The notes under the pieces are model-generated. The model was given only the letters and a program-made list of their open reading frames with translations. It was not told the origin of the DNA and ran no database searches. Positions 41,096 to 51,360 of a DNA stretch of 64,000 nt are shown piece by piece. Each line of letters opens with the position of its first letter. Position 1 is the stretch's first letter. The position numbers and the translations under genes are program-made. The stretch spans positions 1-64,000 of the forward strand of contig JAAVZE010000032.1 in the NCBI GenBank assembly GCA_022791495.1, written 5' to 3'. This stretch comes from Eubacterium sp. (GTDB lineage: Bacteria; Bacillota; Clostridia; Lachnospirales; Lachnospiraceae).

Positions 41096-43273
41096 ATGAA
41101 TATTTTACTTATTGGAGGCACGGGAAGTTTGATGAACCAGATGATCATCAAACTGAGAAAAGAAGGGCACAGGGTGTATCTGCTGACAGGAGAGCAATTC
41201 GGTACAAGTTCCTATGCAAAAGTATTTGAACGTTATGATTTTTCTTATGATAATAGTAGCCTGAATGAGATATTTGAAAGTGTCAGCCCGGATGTGACAT
41301 TGTTTTTGGGGGCATATGATTCCAATTTTTCCTGGCAGGAGAAGGAGCGGGATTCCGTGCAGTATATTTCGTCGCTTATGAACCTGCTGACTGCTTATGC
41401 CAGTGTGAGACAGGGGCGGTTCGTCTACCTTTCGTCGGAAGAGGTGTACCGGGGAAATTATGAGGAAGATATCACAGAGGATGTAACTGCCTGTGGGGAG
41501 GGATTCCGGGGAATGGCACTGGTACAGGCAGAGTATCTCTGTAATAATTTCAGGGAAATACAGGAACTGGACATAGTGGTGCTGAGACTGGATCATCTGT
41601 ACGGTATTCCGAAAGACCGGAGCCAGCTGGATGGGCTCTGTGGATCTATGTGTGTAAAGGCTTTGGAGCAGGGATATCTTCTGGCGAATCCGAACATCAC
41701 ACATTCCCTCTTATATGAGTCGGATGCTGTAGAGTTTATTTATCAGTTTATGAATAACAGGGAGACAGGATATTCCCTGTATCACATCTCGTCTTCTACT
41801 CCGGTGACTGAACTGCAGATCGGTAAGATTCTGTGCCGAATGATAGGAAACAATACGGAGCTCGTAGAAGCGAATGAATTGGGGGAGTACCGCAAAGTGC
41901 TTTCCAATCAGCGGTTTATCAGTGAATTCGGAGCTGCTGTCTGTCATCCTCCGGAGGATGGGATTCAGAGAGTGGCATCCTATATCCTGAAACATAAAGA
42001 GGCATTTATCCAGGAGGAAGAAAAGAAGAGATTTGGCGGGCGCCTCATCCACAGATTTGGCTGGTTTTTTAAGGCATGTGTCCCGTTTATAGAAAATATG
42101 GCTTGTTTTATTCCGTTTTTTATGTTAAATAACAGAACGGTTGACAGCCGGTATTTTTCGAGGCTGGATTTTTATCTGCTATATGTATTGCTTTTTGCTG
42201 TGGTCTATGGGCAGCATCAGGCAATTTTTTCCGCTGTGCTGGCAGTCTGTGGATATCTGTTCCGCCAAATGTACACCCGCAGCGGATTTGAAGTGATGCT
42301 GGATTACACCACCTATGTCTGGATGGCACAGTTATTCATACTTGGTCTGGTGGTGGGCTATATGCGGGATCAGATACGGGCGATCCGGACCGAGGGTGCA
42401 GAGGTCCAGAAGAATCTGGGACGCCAGCTGAGGGACATCAAAGATATCAACAGCAGCAACGTCCGGGTGAAGGATGTGCTGGAGCGGCAGGTAATCGATC
42501 AGAAGGACAGCATCGGAAAGCTGTACAGTATTACCTCTACCCTGGATCAGTATACGCCGGAAGAGGTCCTCTTTTATGCAGTAGAAATTTTATCCAAGAT
42601 CCTGCGCAGTCCGGATGTGGCGATTTATACTGTGTACAATTCAGATTACGCCAGACTGTTTTCCTCCAGCTCGGATGTGGCGCGCAAGCTGGGAAATTCC
42701 ATCCGTTATCCAGAGATGGGAGAGCTTTATGAGTGTCTGAAAGAGCGTAAGGTTTACATCAACCGCCAGATGGATGAACGATACCCTCTGATGGCAAATG
42801 CCATTTATGACAAAGAGGAAATGAATATGATCGTTATGGTATGGGGGATCCCATGGGAACGGATGACATTGGGACAGGCGAATCTGCTTGTTGTCATCAG
42901 TTACCTGATCCAGAATGCCATGCTGCGGGCAAGCCGTTACATGGCGGCTCTCGAAGAACAGAGATATGTGGAGGATACCCAGATTCTGGAACCTGAGGCG
43001 TTCAGCGCCCTTGTGACTGCCTACCAAAAGGCAAAAAGAAAAAACCTTACCGTATGTACGTTACTCCAGATACAGACAGAATCCGAAGATTATGAACAGA
43101 TTGGAAAAGTGTTGATGAAGAATCTTCGTCAGACCGACTACCTGGGTACCATGAGGGATGGTAAAATGTACGTGCTGCTGGCTAATACTCTTCGGAATGA
43201 GGCAGATATCGTCATCAGCAGATTTGCAGGAGCAGGGATACAAAGCAGGATCGTGGAAAGAATCGAGGAATGA
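41096..43273 (+). CDS. pelD: Epimerase-like/PelD fusion, candidate c-di-GMP receptor
   Basis: A 725-residue protein from ATG 41096 (GGAGG 41085-41089). Residues 1-300 have an NAD-dependent epimerase fold beginning ILLIGGTGSLM, but the catalytic YxxxK position reads MALVQ, so epimerase activity is doubtful. Residues ~330-440 hold four membrane segments. A GAF-like domain (~490-620) and a degenerate GGDEF domain follow (~640-725). In that domain NLRQTDYLG gives an RxxD (Arg678/Asp681), the inhibitory site PelD uses to bind cyclic di-GMP, while the GGDEF signature is replaced by RDGKMYV. PelD activates Pel polymer synthesis at the membrane. Epimerase-PelD fusions occur in Gram-positive pel clusters. 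Confidence 0.82.
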   Translation: MNILLIGGTGSLMNQMIIKLRKEGHRVYLLTGEQFGTSSYAKVFERYDFSYDNSSLNEIFESVSPDVTLFLGAYDSNFSWQEKERDSVQYISSLMNLLTAYASVRQGRFVYLSSEEVYRGNYEEDITEDVTACGEGFRGMALVQAEYLCNNFREIQELDIVVLRLDHLYGIPKDRSQLDGLCGSMCVKALEQGYLLANPNITHSLLYESDAVEFIYQFMNNRETGYSLYHISSSTPVTELQIGKILCRMIGNNTELVEANELGEYRKVLSNQRFISEFGAAVCHPPEDGIQRVASYILKHKEAFIQEEEKKRFGGRLIHRFGWFFKACVPFIENMACFIPFFMLNNRTVDSRYFSRLDFYLLYVLLFAVVYGQHQAIFSAVLAVCGYLFRQMYTRSGFEVMLDYTTYVWMAQLFILGLVVGYMRDQIRAIRTEGAEVQKNLGRQLRDIKDINSSNVRVKDVLERQVIDQKDSIGKLYSITSTLDQYTPEEVLFYAVEILSKILRSPDVAIYTVYNSDYARLFSSSSDVARKLGNSIRYPEMGELYECLKERKVYINRQMDERYPLMANAIYDKEEMNMIVMVWGIPWERMTLGQANLLVVISYLIQNAMLRASRYMAALEEQRYVEDTQILEPEAFSALVTAYQKAKRKNLTVCTLLQIQTESEDYEQIGKVLMKNLRQTDYLGTMRDGKMYVLLANTLRNEADIVISRFAGAGIQSRIVERIEE

Positions 43274-44181
43274 GTTCAGATATGGAGAGATTCATTATTG
43301 TGGTCCTTATCAATACTCTGGTGGCAGTGGGGTATCTGATCTGGAACCGGGTTCAAAATAAAGAGCGGCCTCTCAGTTATATTTCCAAAGGCATGGTGAT
43401 GATATTATGCCCTGTTCTCGGTGTTCTTTATGTCTTTTTTGGCTATATCATTTACCGTTGTTTTTTCTTCCAGGGGGTGGATCTGGAAGATGTGATCTTT
43501 AAAAAGGACCGGGTGAAGACCTTTACCCATGCCGATGAGGAACGTGGACGTACCGTTGTGTCCATGGAGGAGGCGTTAGCCGTTACGGATAAAGATAATC
43601 TGCGTACCCTGATGTTGAATGTGGTGAGGGGAGATATCCGGGAGTCGCTGGCCTCAATCTCACTGGCATTAAATAGTGAGGATTCGGAAACTTCCCACTA
43701 TGCGGCTTCGGTTCTCCAGGATGCGCTGAACGACTTTCGGACCACGGTGCAGAAGTGCTATAACGAGATTCAGAAACGGGAAGAAAATCAGGCGGAATAC
43801 ATTCGACTCCTCATTGATTATATGGACCAGGTACTGCGGCAGCAGGTATTTACAGATATGGAACAGAGATCCTTTGTGGAACAGATGGATTCTGTCTGTG
43901 AATTATTATATTGGGAACACCCGGATCAGGTGACAAGCCGTCACTTCCAGGCGGTCAGTATGCGTCTGCTTGAGATCCAGGATTTTGACCGGTGCAGGAT
44001 CTGGTGTGAGCGGGCAGCGGAACATTATCCAGATACGCTGGCTACCTATACATGCCAGCTGAAATTGTTTTTTTCCATTGGGGACAGGGAGCGGTTTTTT
44101 GAGGTCCTCTCGCAGCTGCGAAACTCCAAAGTGGTCATCGACAATGAGACGCTGGAGCTCATCCGGGTATTTCAGCAATAA
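43270..44181 (+). CDS. pelE: PelE-like membrane protein with helical repeats
   Basis: A 303-residue protein overlapping pelD by 4 bases (ATGA). Two membrane segments lie at ~8-24 and ~43-65. The remainder is a cytoplasmic helical region with TPR-like repeats (MRLLEIQDFDRCRIWCERAA, then HYPDTLATYTCQLKLFFSIG). PelE in known systems has the same layout, two helices then TPRs, and bridges PelD, PelF and PelG. The assignment rests on layout and gene order rather than strong sequence motifs. Confidence 0.7.
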   Translation: MSSDMERFIIVVLINTLVAVGYLIWNRVQNKERPLSYISKGMVMILCPVLGVLYVFFGYIIYRCFFFQGVDLEDVIFKKDRVKTFTHADEERGRTVVSMEEALAVTDKDNLRTLMLNVVRGDIRESLASISLALNSEDSETSHYAASVLQDALNDFRTTVQKCYNEIQKREENQAEYIRLLIDYMDQVLRQQVFTDMEQRSFVEQMDSVCELLYWEHPDQVTSRHFQAVSMRLLEIQDFDRCRIWCERAAEHYPDTLATYTCQLKLFFSIGDRERFFEVLSQLRNSKVVIDNETLELIRVFQQ

Positions 44182-44202
44182 GGAAGATAGAAGGTGCTGC
44201 CA

Positions 44203-46506
44203 ATGTCAATGAGGCTTTACACAATATTACAGTTTACCGAGATTTTAGGCGTATATATGATCATGACAGTACTGCTGCCTGCTTTCGTTCTGCATAACAG
44301 GATCCGGGAGCGCAGGTTTGCCCAGAAGTTTTTTATCTGTTTGCTGTCGGGAAATTTTTATATCATGAATCTCGTTTTTTTGTTGCAGCTTCTTCATATT
44401 TCCAATCGTTTTACGCTGGTCATCGCTACTTTTGTTCCGGCTCTTGTCCTGTGGCAGCGGTGGAATAATATAGGTCTTGTGTCCTTTTTTCGCAGCCTTT
44501 GGAATAATCTGCACCGTATTACGGAGGGAAAGCTGGGGGGAAAGACTGTTGTATTTCGTATCCTGGATCATCTGCGGCATGGCGTGGCAGCGGTGGGGCG
44601 TGGGTTTTTGTATAGTTTTAAAAAGAGGTGGCTGGAGTGGATACTGGTGGCGGCAGTTTTAGTACTGCTGGCAGCCTTCTACGGTATACAGCTGCTTCGG
44701 GGATATGGGTATACTGCTTCTGATACTCCGGTACATCTATACTGGATCAACGGAATGAGCAGAAACAATATTTTCATCGACGGGGTGTATCCCTTTGGTT
44801 ATCATTGTGTGATTTACTATCTTCATACAGTATTTGGTATAGACAGTTATGTCTTTATGCGGCTTTTTTCTTTTGTACAGACACTGATGCTCCATATGGT
44901 TCTGCTGGGATTCATCCGTCTGTGCTGCCGGAGCAGATACATCGGTTACGGAATCATGGGAATCTACGTAATTGGTAATTTTTTGCAGCCCAGCACATAT
45001 CTGCGTTTTTTTTCGGTACTTCCCCAGGAGTACGGAATGATCTTTATTCTTCCCTCGATTTATTTTGCTTTTTATTTTTTCCAGGAGAGAAGACAGGAAG
45101 TGAAAAAATGGCTGCCACCCAAAGAGTCCCGGTTTGCGCTGGTATTTTTTGCCATGAGCTTTTCCATGACTCTCGCGGTACATTTTTATGATACGATGAT
45201 CGCGGGGCTGTTTTGTGCGGGGGTGGCAGCAGGGTATCTGTTTTGGTTCCTGCGCAAACAGTATTTTTGGAGTGTGCTGCTCACTGGATTTATCAGTGTG
45301 ATGATCGCCGTTCTGCCGATGGCGGCAGCCTATGCCATGGGAACGCCGCTGCAGGGATCCCTGGGATGGGGGATGAGCGTCATCAACGGTTCTGATGAAA
45401 AGCAGGACAGCACAGAAGAGGACGACATTGGTGCCACGGTTATCTACTATGATGAAAGGGGGAACCAGGTGGCAGAACTGACCGTCCCAGAGTCTGGTGT
45501 AACCACAGGCGGTGGTGAACCGGCAGAGGGAATCCGGAAAAAGCTGGAGGGGGTATGGGATAGGCTCTGCTCTGCGATCAACGGTGCGGTGCTGCATGAG
45601 CCACAGTCCTGGTACTATCTTGTAGTTCTGGCTGCCATGGAGCTGCTCTTTTTGCTGGGGATTCTCTTTTTGGTGTTCCGAAGACCGTGTTATGGCGCCA
45701 TGCTTCTGTCCACAGGTGTCTTTATGGTACTGCTGCTGGTTCTTCAGACCGCGAAGGATTTAGGTCTGCCGGAGCTGATGGATGGCAGCCGGTGCCGGAT
45801 TTATTTTGGCTATATGCTGCCAGTGGCATTTGCCTTTGCGGCAGACGGGGTGATTCGTCTTATATTATGGAAGGAAAACTGGAGTAAAGGACGGAATTTT
45901 TGTTCTCTGGTCTGCGTGGCAGCTTCGGTCTGCCTGCTGTGGAACGGGGATTACCGCAAGGAACCCGTGGAGAATACAACCCTTGTCACCAATGAAGCCA
46001 TCACTTGTCTGACCAATATTATACGGGAAGAAAAGGATTTTACCTGGACAATCTGCTCTGCCAATGACGAGACGCAGATGGGACTGGATCATGGCTATCA
46101 TTATGAGCTGATCACCTTTTTGAAGGATATGGAATTAAATAACATGGAGCCAGGAGCGGAGCCATTGATCCGTATTCCTACCGACAGCGTATATGTCTTT
46201 ATCGAAAAAGTTCCCATTGACTATACAGAACATTATTCGGAAAGTGGTCAGCAGGTATCGAGACAGGGGGCGGTACGTGAGCTTCCCAGTGTGGGGGGCA
46301 TCGATATGTACAAAGGAGAGAACCGCTGGATTCTTATGTCCCGGATCTATTACTGGGCGCAGGAATTTAAGCAGCTGTATCCTTATGATGTGAGGACTTA
46401 TTGTGAGACGGACCAGTTCATATGTTATAAGATCAAACAGAACCCGTACCACTTACTAAATTTTGCTATCGACTACGGTTATAATTCCCGTAAAATAGAG
46501 GAGTGA
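44203..46506 (+). CDS. Large polytopic membrane protein, possible GT-C glycosyltransferase
   Basis: A 767-residue protein from ATG 44203 (AGAAGG upstream). I count about twelve to fourteen hydrophobic segments. After an early one, the loop YTASDTPVHLYWINGMSR, then YPFGYHCVIYYLHT, carries an acidic residue in the place where GT-C enzymes have their first catalytic Asp. A large extracellular domain follows near 400-450 and at the C-terminus. It has no counterpart in the classical Pel set. It could add a lipid-linked sugar or be a structural part of the exporter. Gap to the next gene is 4 bases. Confidence 0.6.
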   Translation: MSMRLYTILQFTEILGVYMIMTVLLPAFVLHNRIRERRFAQKFFICLLSGNFYIMNLVFLLQLLHISNRFTLVIATFVPALVLWQRWNNIGLVSFFRSLWNNLHRITEGKLGGKTVVFRILDHLRHGVAAVGRGFLYSFKKRWLEWILVAAVLVLLAAFYGIQLLRGYGYTASDTPVHLYWINGMSRNNIFIDGVYPFGYHCVIYYLHTVFGIDSYVFMRLFSFVQTLMLHMVLLGFIRLCCRSRYIGYGIMGIYVIGNFLQPSTYLRFFSVLPQEYGMIFILPSIYFAFYFFQERRQEVKKWLPPKESRFALVFFAMSFSMTLAVHFYDTMIAGLFCAGVAAGYLFWFLRKQYFWSVLLTGFISVMIAVLPMAAAYAMGTPLQGSLGWGMSVINGSDEKQDSTEEDDIGATVIYYDERGNQVAELTVPESGVTTGGGEPAEGIRKKLEGVWDRLCSAINGAVLHEPQSWYYLVVLAAMELLFLLGILFLVFRRPCYGAMLLSTGVFMVLLLVLQTAKDLGLPELMDGSRCRIYFGYMLPVAFAFAADGVIRLILWKENWSKGRNFCSLVCVAASVCLLWNGDYRKEPVENTTLVTNEAITCLTNIIREEKDFTWTICSANDETQMGLDHGYHYELITFLKDMELNNMEPGAEPLIRIPTDSVYVFIEKVPIDYTEHYSESGQQVSRQGAVRELPSVGGIDMYKGENRWILMSRIYYWAQEFKQLYPYDVRTYCETDQFICYKIKQNPYHLLNFAIDYGYNSRKIEE

Positions 46507-46510
46507 GAGT

Positions 46511-48331
46511 ATGATAACAAGGAAAAATTTTCTGATCATGGGAGTGACCATGTTCGTGCTGTTATTTCTGTTTCAGTTCTCACAGATCATGAAAGAGTCG
46601 GGAAATGAATATGACGTCAATCATTATGCAGTGGATGCCGGTCTGGAGGGAGAGGATGCCTGGCAGAAAAGCCCTCCGAAGGATGTGCTGAAAAAGGGAG
46701 ATTATGTGCTGTTTGTGGGAAACGGGAAGAGCGATATCGGAAAGACGGTCTCCTGGTGGTGTACGTATACAAAACGGGAACTGATGGTATGCCAGAGTGT
46801 GGAGGAATGTCCGGAAGATGTCTCCCAGAAGGCAGAGGTGCTTCTCCTGGAGTCGTCCTATGTCAGAGAAAAAAAGGATATTGAGGCATTGACGGAAATG
46901 GTACGGAGGGGAGGCACGCTGGTTTTCTGTGATCTGCCGGATGTCCCAGAGATAAAAGCCTCCCGCCAGTGGAAAGAGCTGCTGGGGATCCGTCAGGTGA
47001 AGGAACTGCGGCAGGAGATCAAGGGCGTAAATCTGTTTTCCGGATTTTTGCTGGGGGGGCAGGCGATCTATCTTCCAGCGGATGCCAAAGAGAAACAGGA
47101 GCGGCAGGATCTGGAGCATAGCATACCCTGGTATGAGACAACTAACGGCTGCAAAACTTATATGACAGGCATAGTTTCTGATCCTTCGGTGAAAAATGAG
47201 GAGCTGCCGCCATTGATCTGGCGTGTCGGTCTGGGAAAGGGCAAGGTGTTTGCTGTAAATGGCGATTATATGAAAGACTGCACCGGAATTGGCATGTTGA
47301 GCGCCATTCTGGCAGAGATTAAGCCCTATGATCTGTATCCGGTGGTAAATGCCCAGTGTATGGGAGTGGCAAATTTTCCGGGGCTGGCGGCAGAAAATTC
47401 GGAGAGAATGAAAGAACTCTACAGCAGGGAACTGCCCGCCGTATTCCGGGATATCATCTGGCCAGGCCTTTGTTCCGCAGTTGATAAAAGCGGTGCCCAT
47501 CTGACCTGTTATCTGGCTCCACAGTTTGATTACGGGGATGACAAGGAACCCCGGAAGGATCAGCTGGTCTTTTATCTGCGGCAGTTAAAGGAGAGGGAAG
47601 CGGAGGCAGGACTTACACTGGAGTATGTCTCTGCCGGTGATCTGACCCGGAAGATGAATGCAGATCAGTCCTTCTTCCAAAATTCTGGTAGCCAGTATCG
47701 GTATGGAGCAGCCTATATTCCCCCAGGAGGAGCGGCGTACAGTATAGAGAAGCTGAAGGACTATGCCTTTTTTGAACATATTCAGACCGTAGCAAGCATC
47801 TATTCGGCGGAGCGCCCGGTGGTTTCATATCTGGATGACAAAACGACGCTTCAAAGTATAACGAGTACGGGAATTTCCCATACCTATAAGGAAGATATCC
47901 GGATGAAAAGCCTCCAGACAGCGTTGGGTTATTCAAATATCGTTTTGGACATGAATCAGATCACCTGGCCGGAGGAAGAAGAGGACCGTTGGGAGATCGT
48001 GTCTGAGAAATTTTCCAGCCAGATCAATACCTACTGGAAGGCTTTTGAGATGTTTGATCAGACTTCGGCTTCCGAATGCGATACTAGAATACGGAATTTT
48101 CTTGCGATGGATTATGAGGATTCCAGAGAAGGTGACGAGATTCATGTCAGCATAAAGGAGCGGAACGGGGACCTGTGGTTTATTTTCCGAGCCCATGGAG
48201 AGAAGGTGGTGTCTGTACAGGGGGGAGATTTCACAAAGATTGAGACGGACGCTTATCTGATCCGTGCCGGCCAGGACGAGTTGACGATCCGGTGCCAACC
48301 GGAGGATTCCTTATATTATTATCTGCCCTGA
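46511..48331 (+). CDS. DUF2194-like membrane-anchored protein, PelA-deacetylase position
   Basis: A 606-residue protein with one N-terminal membrane anchor (FLIMGVTMFVLLFLFQFSQI) and a large extracellular part. Residues ~50-190 look flavodoxin/glutamine-amidotransferase-like (YVLFVGNGKSDIGKTVSWWC). The central part has HLTCYLAPQFDYGDDKEP, and later GISHTYKEDIRM. The order resembles DUF2194 proteins, which take the place of the PelA deacetylase in Gram-positive pel clusters and deacetylate the GalNAc polymer. I see candidate metal ligands (Asp in FDYGDD, His in ISHTY) but cannot confirm them. Confidence 0.65.
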   Translation: MITRKNFLIMGVTMFVLLFLFQFSQIMKESGNEYDVNHYAVDAGLEGEDAWQKSPPKDVLKKGDYVLFVGNGKSDIGKTVSWWCTYTKRELMVCQSVEECPEDVSQKAEVLLLESSYVREKKDIEALTEMVRRGGTLVFCDLPDVPEIKASRQWKELLGIRQVKELRQEIKGVNLFSGFLLGGQAIYLPADAKEKQERQDLEHSIPWYETTNGCKTYMTGIVSDPSVKNEELPPLIWRVGLGKGKVFAVNGDYMKDCTGIGMLSAILAEIKPYDLYPVVNAQCMGVANFPGLAAENSERMKELYSRELPAVFRDIIWPGLCSAVDKSGAHLTCYLAPQFDYGDDKEPRKDQLVFYLRQLKEREAEAGLTLEYVSAGDLTRKMNADQSFFQNSGSQYRYGAAYIPPGGAAYSIEKLKDYAFFEHIQTVASIYSAERPVVSYLDDKTTLQSITSTGISHTYKEDIRMKSLQTALGYSNIVLDMNQITWPEEEEDRWEIVSEKFSSQINTYWKAFEMFDQTSASECDTRIRNFLAMDYEDSREGDEIHVSIKERNGDLWFIFRAHGEKVVSVQGGDFTKIETDAYLIRAGQDELTIRCQPEDSLYYYLP

Positions 48332-48406
48332 TGTGTACATTGTCCCATTTCAGGAATGTTTCAGATGAAATCAGGCAGGGTTAGACAGAGAAAAGAGGTG
48401 AGAGAG

Positions 48407-49864
48407 GTGAAGATCTGTATTGTGGCAGAAGGGTGTTATCCCTATGTTGTAGGCGGAGTATCCGGCTGGATTCACAGCATGATCCGCAATTTTCCGAATA
48501 TTGAATTTATCCTGCTGGCCATCGTGGCGAACCGTTCCCAGCGGGGCAGATTTGCCTATGAACTGCCAGAAAATCTCACGGAGGTTCACGAGGTATACTT
48601 AGAGGACCGCGACTGGCAGAACCGGGAGATGAAAAGAAATAAATTCAAATTAAATAAAAAGGAATACCAGGCGCTGAGAAGTATGGTGCTCAATGAAAAG
48701 ATAGACTGGGACATTATCTTTGACCTCTTTTATTTTAAAAAGTTTTCCATCGATGAATTATTGATGGGACCGGATTTTTTTCATATTGCCAGGGAATGTT
48801 ATAAGATCCGCTACTCCCAGATCGTATTCTCGGACTTTTTGTGGACCCTTAGATCCATCTATCTTCCCCTTTTTTTTGTTTTAAAGACCAGGGTTCCTCT
48901 GGCAGACCTGTATCATTGTGTCTCCACTGGTTACGCCGGAATACTGGGAAGTATGGCAAAGCATTTTTACGGCTGCGGCCTGCTGGTCTCAGAGCACGGG
49001 ATCTATACCAGGGAAAGGGAAGAAGAGCTGATCAAAGCAGACTGGGTGGATGGGATCTATAAAAATATATGGATCGAACAGTTTAAAAAGATGTCTCTGG
49101 CAGCCTATGACCGGGCGGATCTGGTTACCAGCCTGTACGAACACGCCAGAGGCCTCCAGATCGAGCTGGGATGCCCTGCCGAAAAAACCAGGGTAACCCC
49201 CAACGGCATCGATACGGGAAGACTGGAAGAAATTCCCTATAAGAAGGGGGAAGAGCGAAATATGATCCAGATCGGGGCGGTACTCCGGGTGACCCCCATC
49301 AAGGATGTGAAGACGATGATCCAGGCATTTTCTTTTGCCAAAAAGAAGGTACCAGCCCTTCGTCTGTTTATCATGGGACCTTGTGACGAGGATGAGGAAT
49401 ATGCAGGGGAGTGTTTTGAACTGGTAGAAACACTGGGGGTATCCGATGTGGTATTCACCGGGCGGGTGGACGTCAGGGAATACCTGGGGCGTATGGATAT
49501 GACCATTCTCACCAGTATCAGTGAAGGGCAGCCGCTGACGATATTAGAGAGCTTTGCGGCGCATAAGCCGGTGATCGCCACTGATGTGGGGAACTGCCGG
49601 GGGCTGATCTATGGTGAGGAGGACGATTTTGGGACAGCGGGGATTCTCACCCACATTATGAATCTGGAAGAGATTACCGATGCCATGGTGGAGCTGGCAC
49701 AGAATCAGGAACAGAGAGAACGGATGGGGGAAAACGGATACCGCCGGGTAATGAGCAAATATAAGATCGAGGACATGCGGAAGACCTATCGTGAAATTTA
49801 TTACGATTTTTGTGGACATTTTGGCGGGATCTGGAGTGAAGAAGCATTTTCTGTTACCGGATAG
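48407..49864 (+). CDS. pelF: PelF glycosyltransferase (GT4)
   Basis: A 485-residue cytoplasmic glycosyltransferase. I choose GTG 48407, preceded by GAGGTGAGAG, because it gives VKICIVAEGCYPYVVGGVSG, the exact start expected of PelF. The GT4 C-terminal domain has RVTPIKDVKTMIQAF and the nucleotide-sugar E-x7-E motif SEGQPLTILESFAAHKPVIA. PelF polymerises the Pel backbone (GalNAc-rich in Pseudomonas) from UDP-sugars together with PelG. This is the strongest marker for the identity of the locus. Confidence 0.93.
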   Translation: MKICIVAEGCYPYVVGGVSGWIHSMIRNFPNIEFILLAIVANRSQRGRFAYELPENLTEVHEVYLEDRDWQNREMKRNKFKLNKKEYQALRSMVLNEKIDWDIIFDLFYFKKFSIDELLMGPDFFHIARECYKIRYSQIVFSDFLWTLRSIYLPLFFVLKTRVPLADLYHCVSTGYAGILGSMAKHFYGCGLLVSEHGIYTREREEELIKADWVDGIYKNIWIEQFKKMSLAAYDRADLVTSLYEHARGLQIELGCPAEKTRVTPNGIDTGRLEEIPYKKGEERNMIQIGAVLRVTPIKDVKTMIQAFSFAKKKVPALRLFIMGPCDEDEEYAGECFELVETLGVSDVVFTGRVDVREYLGRMDMTILTSISEGQPLTILESFAAHKPVIATDVGNCRGLIYGEEDDFGTAGILTHIMNLEEITDAMVELAQNQEQRERMGENGYRRVMSKYKIEDMRKTYREIYYDFCGHFGGIWSEEAFSVTG

Positions 49865-49879
49865 AGGGGAGAGGTGATT

Positions 49880-51355
49880 ATGGCTGGAATCGGCGTAAAA
49901 CTGAATAAAATATACAATAAGAATACGCTGACTACCAATCTGGTCGGTATGGGATACAGTACGGTGATCACCATCGCTCCTATGATCATGGTGATTTTTG
50001 CTATTGTTGCGATGCAGCTAATATTGGAGATTTCAAAAACCGGTTATGCAGCCAGGGAGTTGTTTGCCTGCACTGTCCTTTATATCTTTGTTTTTTCCCT
50101 GCTGACAGCGGCCCCCTTTAATTCTGTTTTGTCAAGATATATGTCCGATGTGATCTATGATGAGACTTACGATGACGTTCTTCCCTGTTTTTATATGGGG
50201 ATGGTTATAAATGTTGGATTCAGCTGCCTGTTTGGCATCCCCTTCTGTATCAGGGAGTATATGGTGGCGCAGGTGTCTGGTGCTTTTGTCGCAGTCGGCT
50301 ACTGCGGATATGTTTTGCTGGTTCTGGTATTCTATGAGATGCTGTATCTGTCTATCTGTAAAGATTATAAGAAGATCTCCTTCTTTTTCTTTCTGGGGAT
50401 GGTGCTGACCGTAGGCTTATCTGCTGCACTTGTCTATTGGTTCCATTTGGAAAAGACCTTTTCTATGCTGGTTTCTCTGGATGTTGGGTTCCTTTTGATC
50501 GCCAGCCTGGAGATCGCCGTGATACGAAATTATTTCCGGGGAAACAGTGGGGAATATAAAAGGGTACTACACTATTTTAAGCGGTACTGGAAGCTTATCG
50601 TGACGAATTTTCTCTATATCCTTGGATTGTTTATCCACAATTTTGTATTCTGGACCACAGAACTTCAGATGGTGGTGGCGGACACCTTCGTGAGTGCTCC
50701 TTCCTACGATCTGGCGACCTGCCTTGCCATGTTTACCAATATTTCTACTTCGATTATTTTTATTTCCCGGATAGAAATGCATTTTCACGAGAGATATAAG
50801 GCCTACTCGGAGGCGGTGATCGGCGGCAGGGAGATGGACATTGATCTGGCGAAAAAACGGATGTTCCGTCAGGTTTCCGAGGAATTAATGAATCTCGCCA
50901 GAATCCAGTTTATTATTTCTGCGGTCCTGTTCTTTCTGTGTATTATCCTGCTTCCCAGGTTTGGTTTTGGGGGAATGGTGATGAAGATTTATCCATGTCT
51001 GGCAGCAGGTTATTTTATATTATTTATCATGTATGCAGCGATTATTTTCCTGTATTATTTTAATGATCTCACGGGCTCTCTTCTGACTGCACTGATTTTT
51101 TGCCTGTCAACTCTTGGTGGAAGCATTGTAGCGGTGAACCTGTCGGAGATCTGGTATGGGATCGGTGTGTTCACAGGAGCTTTTCTGGGTTGGTGCAGTG
51201 CCTACTACCGCCTGAACTGGCTGGAAGACCATCTCGATGAGCATGTGTTCTGCCGGGGAAGCATCTTGGAGGCTGGGCATGGTAAACAGCCGGATTCCAA
51301 AGTGTTTGACCGGTATTCGCTGGTGTTACAGCAAAAAGAGAATGAGGAGGCGTGA
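49880..51355 (+). CDS. pelG: PelG membrane transporter
   Basis: A 491-residue membrane protein from ATG 49880 (GAGAGGTG upstream). The N-terminus AGIGVKLNKIYNKNTLTTNL is typical of PelG, a Wzx-like member of the MOP superfamily. About twelve membrane segments follow. PelG exports the polymer made by PelF across the membrane. It begins 15 bases after pelF, and its end overlaps the next frame if GTG 51352 is used. Confidence 0.92.
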   Translation: MAGIGVKLNKIYNKNTLTTNLVGMGYSTVITIAPMIMVIFAIVAMQLILEISKTGYAARELFACTVLYIFVFSLLTAAPFNSVLSRYMSDVIYDETYDDVLPCFYMGMVINVGFSCLFGIPFCIREYMVAQVSGAFVAVGYCGYVLLVLVFYEMLYLSICKDYKKISFFFFLGMVLTVGLSAALVYWFHLEKTFSMLVSLDVGFLLIASLEIAVIRNYFRGNSGEYKRVLHYFKRYWKLIVTNFLYILGLFIHNFVFWTTELQMVVADTFVSAPSYDLATCLAMFTNISTSIIFISRIEMHFHERYKAYSEAVIGGREMDIDLAKKRMFRQVSEELMNLARIQFIISAVLFFLCIILLPRFGFGGMVMKIYPCLAAGYFILFIMYAAIIFLYYFNDLTGSLLTALIFCLSTLGGSIVAVNLSEIWYGIGVFTGAFLGWCSAYYRLNWLEDHLDEHVFCRGSILEAGHGKQPDSKVFDRYSLVLQQKENEEA

Positions 51356-51360
51356 AGTCC

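Noticed and set aside
44737-45597. Minus-strand 286-residue ORF
   Set aside because: It is antisense to the large membrane protein gene and its sequence is low-complexity Gln/Pro/His-rich.
46580-47500. Minus-strand 306-residue ORF
   Set aside because: It is antisense to the DUF2194-like gene, with no start signal or domain.
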